Shown here: positions 1 to 5,453 of the stretch, piece after piece
Position numbering within the stretch: the stretch's first letter is position 1
Layout: each line of letters begins with the position of its first letter
Origin: JBEGQX01 sp041180805
GTDB taxonomy: Bacteria; Planctomycetota; Planctomycetia; Gemmatales; Gemmataceae
Assembly: GCA_041180805.1 (NCBI GenBank)
Contig: JBEGQX010000180.1
Location: 1-5,453, forward strand
Direction of reading: 5' to 3'
DNA length: 5,453 nucleotides
Made by a program: the position numbers and the translations under genes
The notes under the pieces: model-generated
Told to the model about the DNA's origin: nothing
The model's database searches: none
What the model saw: only the letters and a program-made list of their open reading frames with translations

Positions 1-1724
1 ACATTGCCCTGCCAATCCGCAAAGTTTGGATTGTTTGCCGGGGAAATTATCTGAAAAGCTCCCAATCCCTCTACTCTTTGAGAATTGGTGAATGGCGCGC
101 CTGGGTTTTGATCTGGTCCATTTCCACCTTGAATTGTGAGATTGTACTGTGGGCCAAAAGTAAATGATTGACCGCCAACAACCGAGTCACCTATTGTTAG
201 GGCGCCATATTGAGCAGTGGGATTTAATGGATCTAACAAATTCGTTGGTAGTTGGGCAACAGTCACATTTTTCACCAATGCCCCACCACTCAAAAGCCCC
301 AAAGCCTGATTGTTTTGAAGGTTTAAAAAGCCATTAAAAACATTCAGGTCACCTGTGAAAGTATTGGCCTGTGTCAGTTCAACCGTTCCCAGCCCCCATT
401 TCCGCAATCCCGCCGCTCCACTAATTACGCCATTTAGTTCCATGGTGCTTCCAAATTGTTGCCCCGCACTCGGATCACCATTTAAATTGGGCGCCCCAGC
501 AACTGTTGGAGCACCCGGATTGGCGATTAAGGTAATAGTGCCATTCCACTGATTGGGATTATTAAAAGTTGCGGAGGCGCCATCCAGTTGACCTTGTGGA
601 ATTCCCAAATTAATTCCTGCAGTACCCATGGTCGGAATAAAACCATCTCCGCCGTACAAAACCAAGTTGCGATTGGACACCTGCGTGCCACCGGAAAAAA
701 TGTTCCCTATGGCGTTTTGGGAATAATTTGATGAACTTAATCTAACAGTTCCGCCAGCAACCTCCACATTGGCGTTTACCGTTGGATCACCCAACCCCTG
801 ATCATGGGAAACTATCAGCATACCATCCTGAACAAGTGTTATTCCGCGATATGTGTTCTTTCCGTCAAACACCAGAACGCCATCCCCCTGCTTGATGATT
901 TTGTTATTGCTAACATCAGAAATACTTGTGTAGCCAGCATCCATGCCATCATTGATGCGATTGGAAAAAATCAGCCAAGATCCTTCCTGTGCAACATTAA
1001 AAACAAAATCAGAATTCCCATTACCCACCTGAGTGGGCATGTAAATCCAGTTCGCATTCTGATTAGATGGGTAAAAAGATGCATCCCCAGCGTAATTGGC
1101 CACCAATTGCGTTCGCACATTCAAGGGATTTGCAGTAACACCCGTACCGGGATAAAAAGGAAGCTGAGGTCCTCCTGACACAACGCCTAAGGCCGGACCA
1201 AACTGAGGATAATCCCTTCCGAATAGGTAGTAGCCAGTATTCAAAAAATCAATTTCATTGACATAAGTCAATGGATTTACCCCGTTGGGTATATAGCTGG
1301 CCATATTTCCATTGGAATCCAAAGACAGGTCATTTATCACATTAACGGAAATAGGTATGGGATAGGAGGCACCATTAGGATCCGGTCGGGTTAAATTTCC
1401 AAAAACCCCGGCCGTGGGAGTGGCTAAGACCAAAGGGTTAGCCTGAGTGCCGAAGTACAAGGTATCGCCATTTTGGGGTAAAATGCCTGGCTGGCCATTT
1501 AATAACGCCCAGTTGGATGCGCGGGCACTGTTCAAAATGGAACTAAATGTGGGGTCTCCATTAACAGGTGGTGGACCATCAGACCCATTTGGAATCTGCG
1601 AACCATCCCAAACTCGGGTTGCGCATTCAATGCGCTCCTCAAGAGATTCAATGGAAGGAACAAAAAACTTCTTTGCCTTGGGTAATTTGTTCCAAATGGA
1701 TTTCCAATTCATGAATTTAGCCAT
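1..1724 (-). CDS. Large planctomycete surface/secreted protein with autotransporter-associated beta-strand repeats (C-terminus beyond window)
   Basis: Read on the minus strand, an uninterrupted frame runs from ATG at 1724 to the left edge, giving 574 residues with no stop. The next in-frame stop upstream is TAG at 1761-1763, so ATG-1724 is the best start; Met5 (1712) is an alternative. After a basic N-terminus (residues 1-20), residues 28-39 read LEERIECATRVW, matching the LEPR/LEDR-type signature at the head of many planctomycete extracellular proteins. Residues 39-92 (WDG...NW...GDTLYFG) resemble the opening of PATR-type repeat proteins. Two copies of the autotransporter-associated beta-strand repeat (PF12951-like) lie at about residues 275-312 and 439-476. 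The composition is rich in Gly, Asn, Thr and Ser with few charges, typical of a beta-helical passenger. No normal hydrophobic signal peptide is visible. Family knowledge suggests a cell-surface or exported structural protein; the exact role is unknown. The C-terminus, and any anchor or autotransporter barrel, is outside the window. Confidence 0.9.
   Translation of the reverse strand, partial: MAKFMNWKSIWNKLPKAKKFFVPSIESLEERIECATRVWDGSQIPNGSDGPPPVNGDPTFSSILNSARASNWALLNGQPGILPQNGDTLYFGTQANPLVLATPTAGVFGNLTRPDPNGASYPIPISVNVINDLSLDSNGNMASYIPNGVNPLTYVNEIDFLNTGYYLFGRDYPQFGPALGVVSGGPQLPFYPGTGVTANPLNVRTQLVANYAGDASFYPSNQNANWIYMPTQVGNGNSDFVFNVAQEGSWLIFSNRINDGMDAGYTSISDVSNNKIIKQGDGVLVFDGKNTYRGITLVQDGMLIVSHDQGLGDPTVNANVEVAGGTVRLSSSNYSQNAIGNIFSGGTQVSNRNLVLYGGDGFIPTMGTAGINLGIPQGQLDGASATFNNPNQWNGTITLIANPGAPTVAGAPNLNGDPSAGQQFGSTMELNGVISGAAGLRKWGLGTVELTQANTFTGDLNVFNGFLNLQNNQALGLLSGGALVKNVTVAQLPTNLLDPLNPTAQYGALTIGDSVVGGQSFTFGPQYNLTIQGGNGPDQNPGAPFTNSQRVEGLGAFQIISPANNPNFADWQGN
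297..410 (-). repeat. Autotransporter-associated beta-strand repeat, copy 2 (protein level)
   Basis: This encodes residues 439-476 of the surface protein. The core reads GLRKWGLGTVELTQANTFTG, then a strand ending NGFLNLQNNQALG. It matches copy 1 in the order K-x-G-x-G, two hydrophobic strands, N-T-[FY]-x-G and the closing G-x-L. The DNA sequences of the two copies are not obviously alike, so the duplication is old or only functional similarity is kept. Confidence 0.8.
789..902 (-). repeat. Autotransporter-associated beta-strand repeat, copy 1 (protein level)
   Basis: This encodes residues 275-312 of the surface protein. The core reads KQGDGVLVFDGKNTYRG and then ITLVQDGMLIV, followed by HDQGLGDP. 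It fits the family pattern K-x-G-x-G-x-L-x-[FL]-x-G-x-N-[TS]-[YF]-x-G...G-x-L. Repeats of this kind stack as turns of a right-handed beta-helix. Confidence 0.8.
1620..1643 (-). other. LEER-type N-terminal signature of planctomycete extracellular proteins
   Basis: These codons give residues 28-35, LEERIECA, followed by TRVWDG. The pattern L-E-[DEP]-R-x-x-x-A, then a short beta strand with Trp, is the recurrent N-terminal motif of planctomycete exported giant proteins (LEPR family). The usual Pro before the Ala is Cys34 here. It probably marks the N-terminus as an export or processing region, although its mechanism is not established. Confidence 0.7.
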
Positions 1725-1727
1725 ATG

Positions 1728-1733
1728 CCCCTC
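1728..1733 (-). promoter_or_regulatory. Possible Shine-Dalgarno for the surface protein
   Basis: On the minus strand GAGGGG lies only 3 nt before ATG-1724, which is short for a working site. It is 15 nt before Met5 (ATG at 1712), which is long. It therefore does not settle the start, but it is the only purine-rich SD-like stretch nearby. Confidence 0.3.
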
Positions 1734-1800
1734 ACAAAATAAGGACGAATTCCGATCCAACTACGGAACTTCCAGTGAACCTTGTGTTTCTTCAGATGAA

Positions 1801-1831
1801 ATTATAGGCAGGCAAATACTCAGACGGGCAA
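1801..1831 (-). promoter_or_regulatory. Candidate sigma70-type promoter for the minus-strand surface protein
   Basis: The minus strand shows a perfect -10 TATAAT at 1801-1806. A partial -35, TTGCCC (4 of 6 to TTGACA), lies at 1826-1831 with a longer than ideal 19 bp spacer. Transcription would start near 1794 and leave a leader of about 70 nt before ATG-1724. The call rests on pattern only. Confidence 0.4.
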
Positions 1832-1842
1832 CTAATTAAACA

Positions 1843-1871
1843 TTAACATGCCATAACAAAAAGTTTATAAA
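1843..1871 (+). promoter_or_regulatory. Candidate sigma70-type promoter for the small gene and sulfatase
   Basis: TTAACA at 1843-1848 (5 of 6 to TTGACA) and TATAAA at 1866-1871 (5 of 6 to TATAAT) are separated by exactly 17 bp. The predicted start is near 1878, giving a leader of about 40 nt before ATG-1919. It is the best forward promoter match in the 194 bp intergenic region and is oriented to drive the plus-strand gene cluster. An alternative -10, TAGAAT at 1881-1886, has no good -35. Confidence 0.5.
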
Positions 1872-1918
1872 GCAATTAGCTAGAATAATTCATGAAACTT
1901 TAACAATTTGGGTAATAG

Positions 1919-2155
1919 ATGAAACTTTTCGAAGATCCTTTTTTCACCTTTTCTTTTTCAAGCCATCGAAAAATTGATCGCATCCACTTGGAGGGAATTC
2001 CTCAAGGTACGGTTATTGAAATTTACACATCAAAAGAATTTAAGGAACCACCCATCCGAATAGGTATTGCGGATGAAAACTCCTGGGTTACATTAAATCC
2101 ACCGGTTATCGTGTTACCGGAGGATTCATTTTTTGCAAAGCCAGCAACTGCTTAA
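1919..2155 (+). CDS. Small hypothetical protein (78 residues) upstream of the sulfatase
   Basis: I do not recognise this gene. It starts at ATG-1919 and ends with TAA at 2153-2155. The protein has an aromatic N-terminus (FEDPFFTFSFSS, residues 4-15). It continues with alternating hydrophobic and polar residues that look like a small all-beta fold: RIHLEGIPQGTVIEIYTS at 21-38, PIRIGIADENSWVTLNPP at 45-62 and VIVLPEDSFFAKP at 63-75. There is no signal peptide, transmembrane helix, Cys or metal motif. Support for a real gene comes from its place behind a good promoter, the protein-like pattern of turns and strands, and its tight junction with the sulfatase (a 23 nt overlap or 4 nt gap, depending on the sulfatase start). 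Only a weak SD-like GGGTAA precedes the ATG. It could be translated to couple with the sulfatase; any function is unknown. Confidence 0.6.
   Translation: MKLFEDPFFTFSFSSHRKIDRIHLEGIPQGTVIEIYTSKEFKEPPIRIGIADENSWVTLNPPVIVLPEDSFFAKPATA
2119..2123 (+). promoter_or_regulatory. GGAGG ribosome-binding site that may set the sulfatase start at TTG-2133
   Basis: A strong SD core GGAGG lies inside the end of the upstream small gene. It is 9 nt before TTG at 2133 and 35 nt or more before the ATG at 2160, so it favours the TTG start. The ATG has no SD of its own. Confidence 0.45.
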
Positions 2156-3602
2156 AAGTATGACGCACTTACAACATTTGGCGATAGGACTTCTGCTCTA
2201 TTTAGCCTGCCACAGTTACGGTAATAGCTTAAAACCGAATGTGCTTTTTATCATGGCAGATGATCTTCGGCCGGATCTCTCCTGTTATGGAATAAAAGCA
2301 ATCACACCAAATATTCAAAAATTATCTGATACTGGGGTTACTTTTCAAAAGGCTTACTGCCAGCAGGCTCTTTGTAACCCTTCCAGGTCATCCATGCTAA
2401 CCGGGCTTAGACCAGACAGCTTGTTGCAATGGAATAATGGCAGCCATTTCCGCGAAAGAAATCCAAATGTGCCAACCATTCCCTCGGTATTTAAAAACAA
2501 CGGGTACGAAACAAGATGTGTAGGAAAGATTTTTCACAACTGGCATACAAAAATAAAAGGCGACCCAACATCCTGGAGTAAACCGGAATATCTTCATTAC
2601 GAAAATCACGGGAATGACAAGGCAACCATAAACCCCAAAGGCTCGACTAATTTAGCTAAATCACCCAAATGTGAATGCCTAGATGTACCAGATGAAGCTT
2701 ACTTTGATGGTAAAATATCCCGAGAAGCCGTAAATGCGCTGATAGATTGCAAAGATAAGCCATTTTTTCTGGCTGTCGGTTTTTGGAAACCCCACGCACC
2801 ATTCAACGCCCCTAAAAAATATTGGGACCTTTATCCTGAAAATAGCATCTCTTTTCCAGACCTTTCCAGACCAGAGAATGCTCCGGGAATAGCATTCCAC
2901 GATAGTAGAGAGTTATTGGGTATGCCCCCAAATCAAGCAAAACTTACTCGAGAAAATATTCTGGAAATGCGTAGAGGGTACCTTGCAAATATTTCTTATC
3001 TTGATGCACAGTTGGGAATTATTGTTGAAAAATTGAAGGATTTAAAACTGACTGAAAAAACCATCATCATTTTTCAAGGTGATCATGGTTACCACCTCGG
3101 AGAACATGGCTTATGGGCAAAAACATCGTGTTTTGAACTGGATGCCAGAATTCCCCTGATAATTTCAGCCCCGGGAATTACGCCAAAAACTGCAATAAGC
3201 AATTCCTTAGTGGAATCCATTGACATTTTCCCCACCTTGATGGATCTATGCCATTTGCCAAAGCCTGTAAAACTCGATGGGATAAGCCTTCTTCCAGTTC
3301 TGAAAACACCGAATACTTTGATCAAAAACTTCGCCATAACCCAGCACCCAAGGCCAGCTTATTATGATCGTGAACCAGATAACAAACCGAAAGTAATGGG
3401 TTATAGTTTAAGAAGCGCCGATTTTCGCTTTACCGAATGGCGAAACTGGGAAAACGGAAATATCATTGCCACCGAACTTTATGATCACCGCACTGATTCA
3501 AAGGAAACAAAAAACCTCGCCAATTCGAGTGAATACATTCAGGAAGTAACCAACCTGAAAATCCAACTCCACAAAATCCACAAACCACAAGCAAACCCGT
3601 GA
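2133..3602 (+). CDS. Secreted sulfatase, iduronate-2-sulfatase-like
   Basis: This is a type I (formylglycine) sulfatase, PF00884, which hydrolyses sulfate esters, most likely on a polysaccharide, after export. Numbering from TTG-2133: a signal peptide with hydrophobic core IGLLLYLAC (18-26) and probable cleavage after SYG (30). The metal-binding start is NVLFIMADDLRP (36-47; Asp43, Asp44). The catalytic motif CNPSR has Cys81 (formylglycine precursor, codon 2373-2375) and Arg85. GKIFH carries Lys132 and His135, KPHAPF carries His221, and GDHGYHLGEHGLWAK carries Asp317, His318, His321 and Lys330. The order and spacing, plus FRERNP, DEAYFDG and TQHPRPAYY, match bacterial iduronate-2-sulfatase-like proteins. 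All key residues are present and the length is normal, so it should be active if matured. The start may instead be ATG-2160 (480 residues). TTG is preferred for its GGAGG and for Lys8, which gives the signal peptide a positive charge. The true substrate cannot be read from sequence. Confidence 0.95.
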   Translation: MQSQQLLKSMTHLQHLAIGLLLYLACHSYGNSLKPNVLFIMADDLRPDLSCYGIKAITPNIQKLSDTGVTFQKAYCQQALCNPSRSSMLTGLRPDSLLQWNNGSHFRERNPNVPTIPSVFKNNGYETRCVGKIFHNWHTKIKGDPTSWSKPEYLHYENHGNDKATINPKGSTNLAKSPKCECLDVPDEAYFDGKISREAVNALIDCKDKPFFLAVGFWKPHAPFNAPKKYWDLYPENSISFPDLSRPENAPGIAFHDSRELLGMPPNQAKLTRENILEMRRGYLANISYLDAQLGIIVEKLKDLKLTEKTIIIFQGDHGYHLGEHGLWAKTSCFELDARIPLIISAPGITPKTAISNSLVESIDIFPTLMDLCHLPKPVKLDGISLLPVLKTPNTLIKNFAITQHPRPAYYDREPDNKPKVMGYSLRSADFRFTEWRNWENGNIIATELYDHRTDSKETKNLANSSEYIQEVTNLKIQLHKIHKPQANP

Positions 3603-3608
3603 TTTAGT

Positions 3609-3621
3609 GCTTTAACAAAGC
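3609..3621 (+). terminator. Small hairpin between sulfatase and epimerase genes (weak, possible attenuator)
   Basis: GCTTT-AAC-AAAGC forms a 5 bp stem with a 3 nt loop just after the sulfatase stop. It is followed by an AT-rich stretch (TTATAATTA) and not by a T-run. It is too short and AT-rich for a confident intrinsic terminator. At most it would partly separate transcription of the two genes. Confidence 0.2.
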
Positions 3622-3622
3622 T

Positions 3623-3628
3623 TATAAT
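3623..3628 (+). promoter_or_regulatory. Perfect -10 element TATAAT immediately before the epimerase gene
   Basis: TATAAT ends 6 nt before ATG-3635, so a transcript from it would begin at or next to the start codon, giving a leaderless or nearly leaderless mRNA. No convincing -35 lies at 16-18 bp (the 17 bp position reads TGATTT), and the spacer region is generally AT-rich, so chance is a real possibility. The gene also lacks a clear SD, which is compatible with leaderless translation. Confidence 0.3.
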
Positions 3629-3634
3629 TAAGAA

Positions 3635-5020
3635 ATGAACTTACATCATTTGGAATTTGAATCAGAAATGCCAGTTAGTGTCGAAGATTTATTTGCCTGG
3701 CATGAAAAACCAAGTGCTTTTACCCGACTATGCCCACCCTGGGATAAAATTCGGATTATTAAACCACCAGAGAATCTGCAAAAAGGCACCAAGGTTGAGC
3801 TTGAAGTAAAAATCGGGCCAATTTGGAAAAGACTTGTTGCCGAACATTTCGAATATGAAAAAAACAAGTTGTTTGCTGACAGACAAATCGTAGGTCCGTT
3901 TGGTTTCTGGGAACATTTTCACGAATTTATAGCTAAGACCCCTTACGCAAGCATCATGCGAGATAAAATCCAGTTTTCAGCACCCTTTGGCTTTCTGGGA
4001 AACATGTTTCTTACCCGTTTTCTAAAGCAAAAAATCAGGGAAACTTTCATTTACCGACACGAAACATTGTCAAATGACCTTCAAGCATGTGAAAAAGCAA
4101 AGGGAACTACCTACAGGAATATTGCGATCACAGGGGCAAACGGACTGATTGGGAAAAACCTAAGTATATTTTTGGAAATGGCGGGTTTTAATGTTTTTAA
4201 AATTACAAGAAATCCAAACCCTAATCACTCTAATGAGGTTTCATGGAACCCTTTAACGGAAGATTTTCCTGAATCGATATTAAAAAACGCAGATGCAATC
4301 ATCCATCTCGCGGGGGAAAGTGTTGCAACGGGGAATTGGACCAAATCAAAAAAAGAAAAAATCAAAAATTCCAGGGTAGTATCTACCCAAAAAATCGCAA
4401 CGGCTTTAAAAACCAGTCCAAATCGGGTTCGGGCTTTTTTGTGCGCTTCAGCCATAGGAATTTACAAGGAAACACCAGGCGAATCTCTCGTTGAATCCTC
4501 CGAATTAGGTTCGGATTTTCTTGCTGAAGTGGGCAAAGAATGGGAATCAGCAGCACTTTCCGCGACGGATGTGGTTGAGAAAGTGGTAACCATGCGTTTT
4601 GGCATCATTCTAAGTCTTCTCGGGGGTGCATTGCCTGAATTGTTGAAACCGTTTCAATTTAGAATGGGAAGATTTTGGGGATATGAAAATGCCAATTTTA
4701 GCTGGATAACACTGGATGATGTACTTCATGGAATTTTGCATTTGTTAACAGAAAACATAGCTTCGGGGCCAGTTAATTTTACAGCACCCTCATCGGTCAC
4801 CAATTCAGATTTTATTTCAACCCTTGAATCCATCTACCATCAAAAAGCGTTTATACCAGTCCCCACTCTTCCCTTAAAAATATTCATGGGTGAAAAAGCC
4901 GAAAGAATGATCTTGGCTGATTTTAAAGTGCTTCCGCAAAAGCTTGAATTGTCAGGCTATAAATTCCTCTACCCGACTTTGGAACCAGCCCTAAGACATC
5001 TTCTGGGGAAACATCATTAA
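3635..5020 (+). CDS. SRPBCC domain fused to TIGR01777-family NAD(P)-dependent epimerase/oxidoreductase (YfcH-like)
   Basis: This is a 461-residue two-domain cytoplasmic protein. Residues 1-150 form an SRPBCC (START-like, polyketide-cyclase type) ligand-binding domain; recognisable landmarks are PVSVEDLFAWHEKP (13-26), a central GPFGFWEHFHEF (87-98) and FIYRH (138-142). Residues 161-455 form an extended short-chain dehydrogenase of the TIGR01777 family. It has the Rossmann dinucleotide motif TGANGLIG (166-173), IHLAGESV (223-230), NWT...SRV (234-248), ASAIGIY (271-277, with Tyr277) and SDFLAEVGKEWE (293-304). Next come MRFGIILS...GGALP (320-334), SWITLDDV (356-363) and FTAPSSVTNSDF (382-393). 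The C-terminal DUF1731-like tail runs from about 407 to 455 (PVPTLPLKIFMGE...VLPQKL...GYKF.YPTLEPAL). The substrate of this family is not established; NAD(P) binding is expected. The fusion is known in other bacteria. The usual Gly after the family Tyr is Lys278 here. It lies 32 nt after the sulfatase and 14 nt before miaE, and has no clear SD. Confidence 0.93.
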   Translation: MNLHHLEFESEMPVSVEDLFAWHEKPSAFTRLCPPWDKIRIIKPPENLQKGTKVELEVKIGPIWKRLVAEHFEYEKNKLFADRQIVGPFGFWEHFHEFIAKTPYASIMRDKIQFSAPFGFLGNMFLTRFLKQKIRETFIYRHETLSNDLQACEKAKGTTYRNIAITGANGLIGKNLSIFLEMAGFNVFKITRNPNPNHSNEVSWNPLTEDFPESILKNADAIIHLAGESVATGNWTKSKKEKIKNSRVVSTQKIATALKTSPNRVRAFLCASAIGIYKETPGESLVESSELGSDFLAEVGKEWESAALSATDVVEKVVTMRFGIILSLLGGALPELLKPFQFRMGRFWGYENANFSWITLDDVLHGILHLLTENIASGPVNFTAPSSVTNSDFISTLESIYHQKAFIPVPTLPLKIFMGEKAERMILADFKVLPQKLELSGYKFLYPTLEPALRHLLGKHH

Positions 5021-5034
5021 GCGTAAGAACAACC

Positions 5035-5453
5035 ATGGAACTGGAATTACCTTTAAAAGTTACAACGCCTGCCTCTTGGGCACATTTAGCACTAGCTGAA
5101 CCTCTTATACTTCTTAATGATCACGCATACTTGGAGAAAAAAGCCGCCTCCAATGCCATGGAACTTCTAAACCGATGGCCTGCCCCCAGACAACCAAAAC
5201 GTTGGGTTTCCATCCTTGCAGGCATCTCAAGAGATGAAACTGCCCATCTGGCCCAAGTTGTTCGATTGTTAGGCCGAAAAGGTGGTGAACTTTCCAGAAC
5301 CCACAGTAATCCTTATGCCACTGAATTACACAAGCATATCCGCAAAGGCCTGGGTACCGGAGAACTTCTTGATCGATTATTGATTTCAGCACTGATCGAG
5401 GCAAGATCCTGCGAGAGATTCTCTCTACTGGAAGAAAACACTGACGATTTGGA
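5035..5453 (+). CDS. miaE: tRNA-(ms2io6A)37 hydroxylase MiaE (3' end beyond window)
   Basis: MiaE is an O2-dependent diiron enzyme that hydroxylates the isopentenyl side chain of 2-methylthio-N6-isopentenyladenosine at position 37 of tRNAs reading U-starting codons, after MiaA and MiaB have acted. The 139 residues visible show the ferritin-like first half. LLNDHAYLEKKAASNAMELL (26-45) carries the first ligand Glu34. SRDETAHLAQVVRLLGRKG (65-83) carries the ExxH pair Glu68 and His71. SNPYATELHKHIRKG (91-105) follows, then LISALIEARSCERFSLL (116-132), with Glu122 in the highly characteristic EARSCERF motif. The second ExxH pair near the C-terminus is past the window edge. The start is ATG-5035, 14 nt after the epimerase stop, with no good SD. 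The identification to family PF06175 is firm; a complete gene cannot be confirmed here. Confidence 0.93.
   Translation, partial: MELELPLKVTTPASWAHLALAEPLILLNDHAYLEKKAASNAMELLNRWPAPRQPKRWVSILAGISRDETAHLAQVVRLLGRKGGELSRTHSNPYATELHKHIRKGLGTGELLDRLLISALIEARSCERFSLLEENTDDL

Noticed and set aside
355..552. Plus-strand open frame of 65 codons
   Set aside because: It is antisense to repeat copy 2 of the surface protein; proline-rich and low in complexity, as expected from a reversed Gly/Asn-rich gene.
804..1178. Plus-strand open frame of 124 codons
   Set aside because: It lies entirely antisense to the well-supported beta-strand-repeat protein, including part of repeat copy 1, and its translation shows no family motif.
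1447..1839. Plus-strand open frame of 130 codons
   Set aside because: It is antisense to the N-terminus of the surface protein (LEER motif) and runs into the divergent promoter region. The translation has no recognisable domain.
2196..2213. Possible lipobox (LYLAC) in the sulfatase signal peptide
   Set aside because: The -3 position relative to Cys is Tyr, not Leu/Val/Ile, and a better signal peptidase I site (SYG) follows, so a lipoprotein call is not supported.
2397..3337. Several minus-strand open frames inside the sulfatase gene
   Set aside because: The plus frame carries all sulfatase motifs in order; the reverse frames are short, Met-initiated by chance and show no domain.
3646..4455. 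Minus-strand open frames inside the SRPBCC-epimerase gene
   Set aside because: The plus frame is a full-length recognised protein; the reverse translations have no family features.
5114..5404. Minus-strand open frame of 96 codons
   Set aside because: It is antisense to miaE, whose diiron motifs are clear in the plus frame.
1..5453. CRISPR arrays, tRNA/rRNA genes, insertion sequences, toxin-antitoxin or defence genes
   Set aside because: No regularly spaced direct repeats, cloverleaf-like sequences, terminal inverted repeats, transposase motifs or defence-type domains were seen on either strand.

Overview
The window looks like chromosomal DNA from a planctomycete, probably of the Gemmatales type. 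Three things point there. The long minus-strand protein at the left end starts with a LEER-type N-terminal motif (planctomycete LEPR-like extracellular protein signature) and carries autotransporter-associated beta-strand repeats. There is an iduronate-2-sulfatase-like secreted sulfatase, a family heavily expanded in planctomycetes. Shine-Dalgarno sequences are weak or absent before most genes. The DNA is AT-rich by eye (about 40% GC), lower than most cultured Gemmataceae, so an uncultured, lower-GC relative is the best guess. The taxonomic call is inference.

Layout, left to right. (1) Positions 1-1724, minus strand: 574 visible residues of a large secreted or surface beta-strand-repeat protein. 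It is open to the left edge, so its C-terminus is missing. (2) Positions 1725-1918: a divergent intergenic region with a candidate sigma70-type promoter pointing each way. (3) Positions 1919-2155, plus strand: a small unrecognised 78-residue protein, immediately followed by or overlapping (4) 2133-3602, plus: a complete sulfatase of about 480-489 residues with the formylglycine motif intact. (5) Positions 3635-5020, plus: a two-domain protein, an SRPBCC (START-like) domain fused to a TIGR01777/YfcH-type NAD(P)-dependent epimerase. (6) Positions 5035-5453, plus: the N-terminal 139 residues of MiaE, the tRNA-(ms2io6A) hydroxylase, cut by the right edge.

The four plus-strand genes are close together (an overlap or 4 nt, then 32 nt, then 14 nt) and could be one transcript starting at the promoter near 1843-1871. 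A TATAAT element just before the epimerase could give a second start. The genes do not form an obvious single pathway: sulfated-glycan degradation in the periplasm or outside the cell, a cytoplasmic oxidoreductase of unknown substrate, and tRNA modification. I see no mobile element, CRISPR array, tRNA or rRNA, and no convincing evidence of a new defence or other system. The least understood parts are the 78-residue gene tied to the sulfatase and the giant surface protein.
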